7,759 nucleotides of DNA from Candidatus Uhrbacteria bacterium (GTDB lineage: Bacteria > Patescibacteriota > Patescibacteriia > JACQRZ01), in assembly GCA_016206235.1 (NCBI GenBank), contig JACQRZ010000044.1, positions 1-7,759 on the forward strand. The letters run 5' to 3'. Below are positions 6,344 to 7,759 of this stretch, in pieces. Below the pieces are notes generated by a model. That model was not told where the DNA came from. It worked only from the letters and a program-made list of their open reading frames with translations, and searched no databases. The stretch's first letter is position 1; each line of letters opens with the position of its first letter. Position numbers and translations under genes: made by a program.

Positions 6344-6991
6344 CTATGCTGCGTGCGGCGGTGCCGTTGGCGGATTGATTGTTGGAGGCAAAACATGCGG
6401 TGGGGGCTGCTGTGCGCTTGGCATGTATGGATGTTGCAATGGTGATGGCCGATTGAATGGCGTTGGAGAATTTTTTGGAAGTTGAGTGTGATGCTCGCTC
6501 GTCGAAGTATGAGATAGTTCAAGTGGTTGTATGCCTTTCTTTTCTTCCCTTGACTCCTCCTTCTCGATAAGGCCGTGTTTTCGCTTTTCATCGAGCTCTT
6601 CATCGCGCCGTTCCTTTGCATAATTTCTTGCAAATGAGACTGGAGGTTTTGTCGAAGTTTTTTCCAGACTATCAACCGCCTTTTCCATAGAATGAATCAC
6701 ATGTGTTGCAACCCCTGCCGCAGATTGATCAGTTTTAAGAACACCCGCCTTCTTAAGTGTTTCAACCGCTTTTTTTATTTTGAACGATTTATACGCGCTT
6801 TCCACGCCTTTTTTCTGAAGCACTTTTATCGTTGATTTGATTTGGTCGCCACTCATACCTTTTTCCTTCAAGGCTTTCGTCACATTGGTAAGATTTGCGC
6901 GCCCATCGCCCGTGCGATAGTTTGATTTGATGCTTTTCATAAGCGCACTTCCGGCACTTTTGCGCATTGCGCTGAGTTTGTCAGTGGACAT
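6344..6991 (-). CDS. Hypothetical Lys-rich protein with Pro-rich tail, 215 aa
   Basis: Not recognised. There is no signal peptide or membrane segment. Residues 1-112 are Lys-rich and predicted helical by eye; 31-63 (RANLTNVTKALKEKG then SGDQIKSTIKVLQKKG) looks like two or three short amphipathic helices, possibly a small nucleic-acid or protein-binding bundle. Residues 119-152 are densely charged. Residues 153-215 are rich in Pro, His, Ser, Thr and Gln and likely disordered. The basic N-terminus next to a disordered tail would suit nucleic-acid or surface binding, but nothing proves it. ATG 6991 directly abuts a T-rich stretch and a 14-bp tandem repeat; there is no Shine-Dalgarno. A possible minus-strand -10, TACAAT (7025-7030), lacks a good -35. 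It is downstream of and co-directional with 7116-7655 but separated by a terminator. It ends at the shared gyrA terminator. Confidence 0.75.
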   Translation of the reverse strand: MSTDKLSAMRKSAGSALMKSIKSNYRTGDGRANLTNVTKALKEKGMSGDQIKSTIKVLQKKGVESAYKSFKIKKAVETLKKAGVLKTDQSAAGVATHVIHSMEKAVDSLEKTSTKPPVSFARNYAKERRDEELDEKRKHGLIEKEESREEKKGIQPLELSHTSTSEHHTQLPKNSPTPFNRPSPLQHPYMPSAQQPPPHVLPPTINPPTAPPHAA

Positions 6992-6993
6992 TT

Positions 6994-7021
6994 TTTTAGC
7001 TTCTAGGTTTTAGCTTCTAGG
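6994..7021 (+). repeat. Two perfect 14-bp tandem repeats before 6344-6991
   Basis: TTTTAGCTTCTAGG occurs twice head-to-tail (6994-7007 and 7008-7021), immediately upstream of the minus-strand start at 6991. A further TAGCTT lies at 7029-7034. Relative to that gene it occupies the expected leader, where a ribosome site would be. It may be a simple replication slippage product or a binding site. Confidence 0.8.
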
Positions 7022-7041
7022 TCAATTGTAGCTTTTTTTAT

Positions 7042-7103
7042 AAAAAAAAGAAGCCCACCGTAATCGCGCCATAGCTCGAAGAGCGTAGGCGGACTAGGCG
7101 GGC
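7042..7103 (-). terminator. Branched intrinsic terminator of 7116-7655
   Basis: On the minus strand, GCCCGCC (7103-7097) pairs with GGTGGGC (7059-7053) in seven pairs including one G-U, immediately followed by TTCTTTTTTTT (7052-7042). The enclosed sequence holds a second stem: CGCC (7067-7070) with GGCG (7088-7091) and GCTC (7074-7077) with GAGC (7081-7084), around a GAA loop and a 3x3 internal loop. The wobble pair works only in minus-strand RNA (A-C on the other strand), supporting action on the minus-strand transcript. It begins 12 bp after the TAA stop. Confidence 0.8.
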
Positions 7104-7115
7104 GTAAGCTCACAA

Positions 7116-7655
7116 TTATTTATGACTGCAGCAGGCTTCCAGAATATCTGGCCTGCAGCAGACCTCTACTTTCGGCGCTGGCGCGCGCCGATACTTCTTA
7201 TGCGGTTTGTGAGGAGCCGCAACAATTTTTTTCGGCGCTGGCGTCGGCGTGTAACTCGGGGTTGCAACTGGAGCCGGCGTTACATATACCACGACGACTT
7301 GCGGCGTCGGCGTAACAACTGGCATTGGTGTAGATGCTACTACGACACTCGCTGTAGCACTTGCCGTCGCACTAACGGTTGCCAGAGCAACGCTCATGCT
7401 CTCGCTATCGGTCGCCTCAGCACTCGCAGATGCTTCCTTGCTTGCCTTAGCAGATGGAGGAGGCGTCTCGTCCATCGGCATGCCGCTATCGGTTTGCGCA
7501 CTTTGATTACGCGAAAGAAACCATCTTCCGCCAGCATATAAGCCAATAAGTACTCCAAGCGCTACAAAGGCAATCATAATTCTTGCTGCGTTGGCGGCAA
7601 GAATTGTAAACAAATTTGCGCGCGGCGCTGAGCCAGGCGTTCCAGTTGTGGCCAT
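7116..7655 (-). CDS. Single-pass membrane protein with Ser/Ala/Pro linker and CC-x7-CC tail
   Basis: Not recognised. The 179-residue protein has a 25-residue polar N-terminus, one membrane segment at about 26-46 (IMIAFVALGVLIGLYAGG), and then a long low-complexity stretch. Residues 48-108 are rich in Ser, Ala and Thr; 109-150 are rich in Pro, Thr and Val with PTPAP-type repeats. A basic patch, HKPHKKYRR (149-157), follows. The protein ends in CCRPDILEACC (166-176), two vicinal cysteine pairs seven residues apart, suited to disulfide or metal binding. Topology is uncertain: the Arg residues on either side of the segment do not decide it, although such linkers are typical outside the membrane. 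ATG 7655 is fixed by a perfect AAGGAGG site 7 nt upstream. It has its own promoter and terminator, so it is probably monocistronic. It could be a surface, pilus-associated or wall-linking protein, but that is only inference. Confidence 0.8.
   Translation of the reverse strand: MATTGTPGSAPRANLFTILAANAARIMIAFVALGVLIGLYAGGRWFLSRNQSAQTDSGMPMDETPPPSAKASKEASASAEATDSESMSVALATVSATASATASVVVASTPMPVVTPTPQVVVVYVTPAPVATPSYTPTPAPKKIVAAPHKPHKKYRRAPAPKVEVCCRPDILEACCSHK
7127..7160. repeat. Imperfect inverted repeat in the 3' end of 7116-7655
   Basis: TGCAGCAGG (7127-7135) pairs with CCTGCAGCA (7152-7160) except for one A-A mismatch. Inside it CCAGA (7139-7143) pairs with TCTGG (7147-7151) around an ATA loop, after a 3-base bulge. 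It spans the codons of the two Cys-Cys pairs, so part of the symmetry comes from repeated TGC codons. Confidence 0.5.
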
Positions 7656-7662
7656 TTTTTAG

Positions 7663-7669
7663 CCTCCTT
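7663..7669 (-). promoter_or_regulatory. Perfect Shine-Dalgarno for 7116-7655
   Basis: AAGGAGG on the minus strand lies 7 nt before ATG 7655. It is the only strong ribosome site joined to a real start in the window; the other genes lack one or may be leaderless. It fixes the start of this gene. Confidence 0.85.
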
Positions 7670-7688
7670 GGAAAAGAACAGTTGAGCT

Positions 7689-7717
7689 ATAGTACGATAA
7701 ATAGGCAAAATCGTCAA
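7689..7717 (-). promoter_or_regulatory. Sigma70-type promoter for 7116-7655
   Basis: On the minus strand TTGACG (7712-7717) is separated by 17 bp from TACTAT (7689-7694). Each box differs from consensus at one or two positions. Transcription would begin near 7682, giving a leader of about 27 nt that contains the AAGGAGG site. Confidence 0.65.
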
Positions 7718-7724
7718 CCAAATC

Positions 7725-7753
7725 TTGCAATTTTATTATATTTATGCTATAGT
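7725..7753 (+). promoter_or_regulatory. Extended -10 promoter reading out of the window
   Basis: TTGCAA (7725-7730), a 17-bp spacer, and TATAGT (7748-7753) preceded by TGC, an extended -10. Transcription should start near the window end (about 7759), so it serves a plus-strand gene beyond it. It is divergent from the promoter at 7689-7717, with only 7 bp between the two -35 boxes. The octamer GCTATAGT also occurs at 7686-7693. Confidence 0.6.
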
Positions 7754-7759
7754 TAAGCC

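Noticed and set aside
7030..7054. AT-rich hairpin (T7-ATA-A8 with GC/AAGC ends) as a separate plus-strand terminator
   Set aside because: No plus-strand gene ends nearby. The A-run is better explained as the T-tract of the minus-strand terminator.
7122..7541. 139-aa Arg/Trp/Tyr-rich open frame opposite 7116-7655
   Set aside because: It is the antisense shadow of the Ala/Ser/Pro-rich codons; the opposite gene has promoter, ribosome site and terminator.
1..7759. Alternative genetic code (TGA read as Gly or Trp, as in some Patescibacteria)
   Set aside because: Conserved proteins have no in-frame TGA, tryptophan is TGG, and 2887-3756 ends at TGA at a sensible place with a hairpin directly after it.
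1..7759. CRISPR array, IS element, prophage or toxin-antitoxin cassette
   Set aside because: No regularly spaced repeats with spacers, no transposase or integrase motifs, no long terminal inverted repeats, and no small paired genes were seen on either strand.

Overview
The window looks like chromosomal DNA from a small-genome bacterium of the Candidate Phyla Radiation (Patescibacteria), most likely a Parcubacteria-type lineage. This is inferred from the GyrA and metallo-beta-lactamase-fold sequences, very short intergenic spaces, many genes without a clear Shine-Dalgarno, and several lineage-specific membrane or low-complexity proteins. No search could be run, so the placement is tentative. 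The genetic code appears standard: tryptophan is read from TGG, and one gene ends in TGA.

Layout. Positions 1-16 look like the 3' end of a tRNA (T-stem half, acceptor strand, A, CCA). A 224-residue cytoplasmic coiled-coil protein of unknown function follows on the plus strand (97-771). It converges, with 3 bp between stops, on a complete UDP-glucose/nucleotide-sugar 6-dehydrogenase on the minus strand (775-2082). The 148-bp region 2083-2230 carries back-to-back promoters. The plus-strand one drives a probable two-gene unit. Its first gene encodes a metallo-beta-lactamase-fold protein that has lost its recognisable metal ligands (2231-2869). Its second encodes a membrane-anchored DUF333 plus CARDB-like protein (2887-3756). 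A hairpin starts right after that stop and runs into the gyrA -10 box. gyrA (3805-6288) is complete, encodes DNA gyrase subunit A, and looks leaderless.

Downstream of gyrA a strong symmetrical terminator (6317-6343) serves both gyrA and the converging minus-strand gene 6344-6991, a lysine-rich protein with a proline-rich tail. Further right, 7116-7655 (minus) encodes a single-pass membrane protein with a long Ser/Ala/Thr/Pro linker and a C-terminal CC-x7-CC motif. It has the clearest expression signals in the window (consensus-like promoter, AAGGAGG ribosome site, branched terminator). A second promoter at 7725-7753 points out of the window.

How the genes fit together. The window mixes housekeeping functions (tRNA, gyrase, nucleotide-sugar oxidation for surface polysaccharide) with two anchored extracytoplasmic proteins and two unrecognised soluble proteins. 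I see no phage, IS element, CRISPR array or defence cassette. The points most worth following are the metal-ligand-free MBL protein paired with the CARDB protein, the Ile-Pro substitution in the gyrase quinolone region, the fused terminator/promoter before gyrA, and the AGCT-centred repeats on both sides of 6344-6991. No segment over 300 bp lacks a gene.
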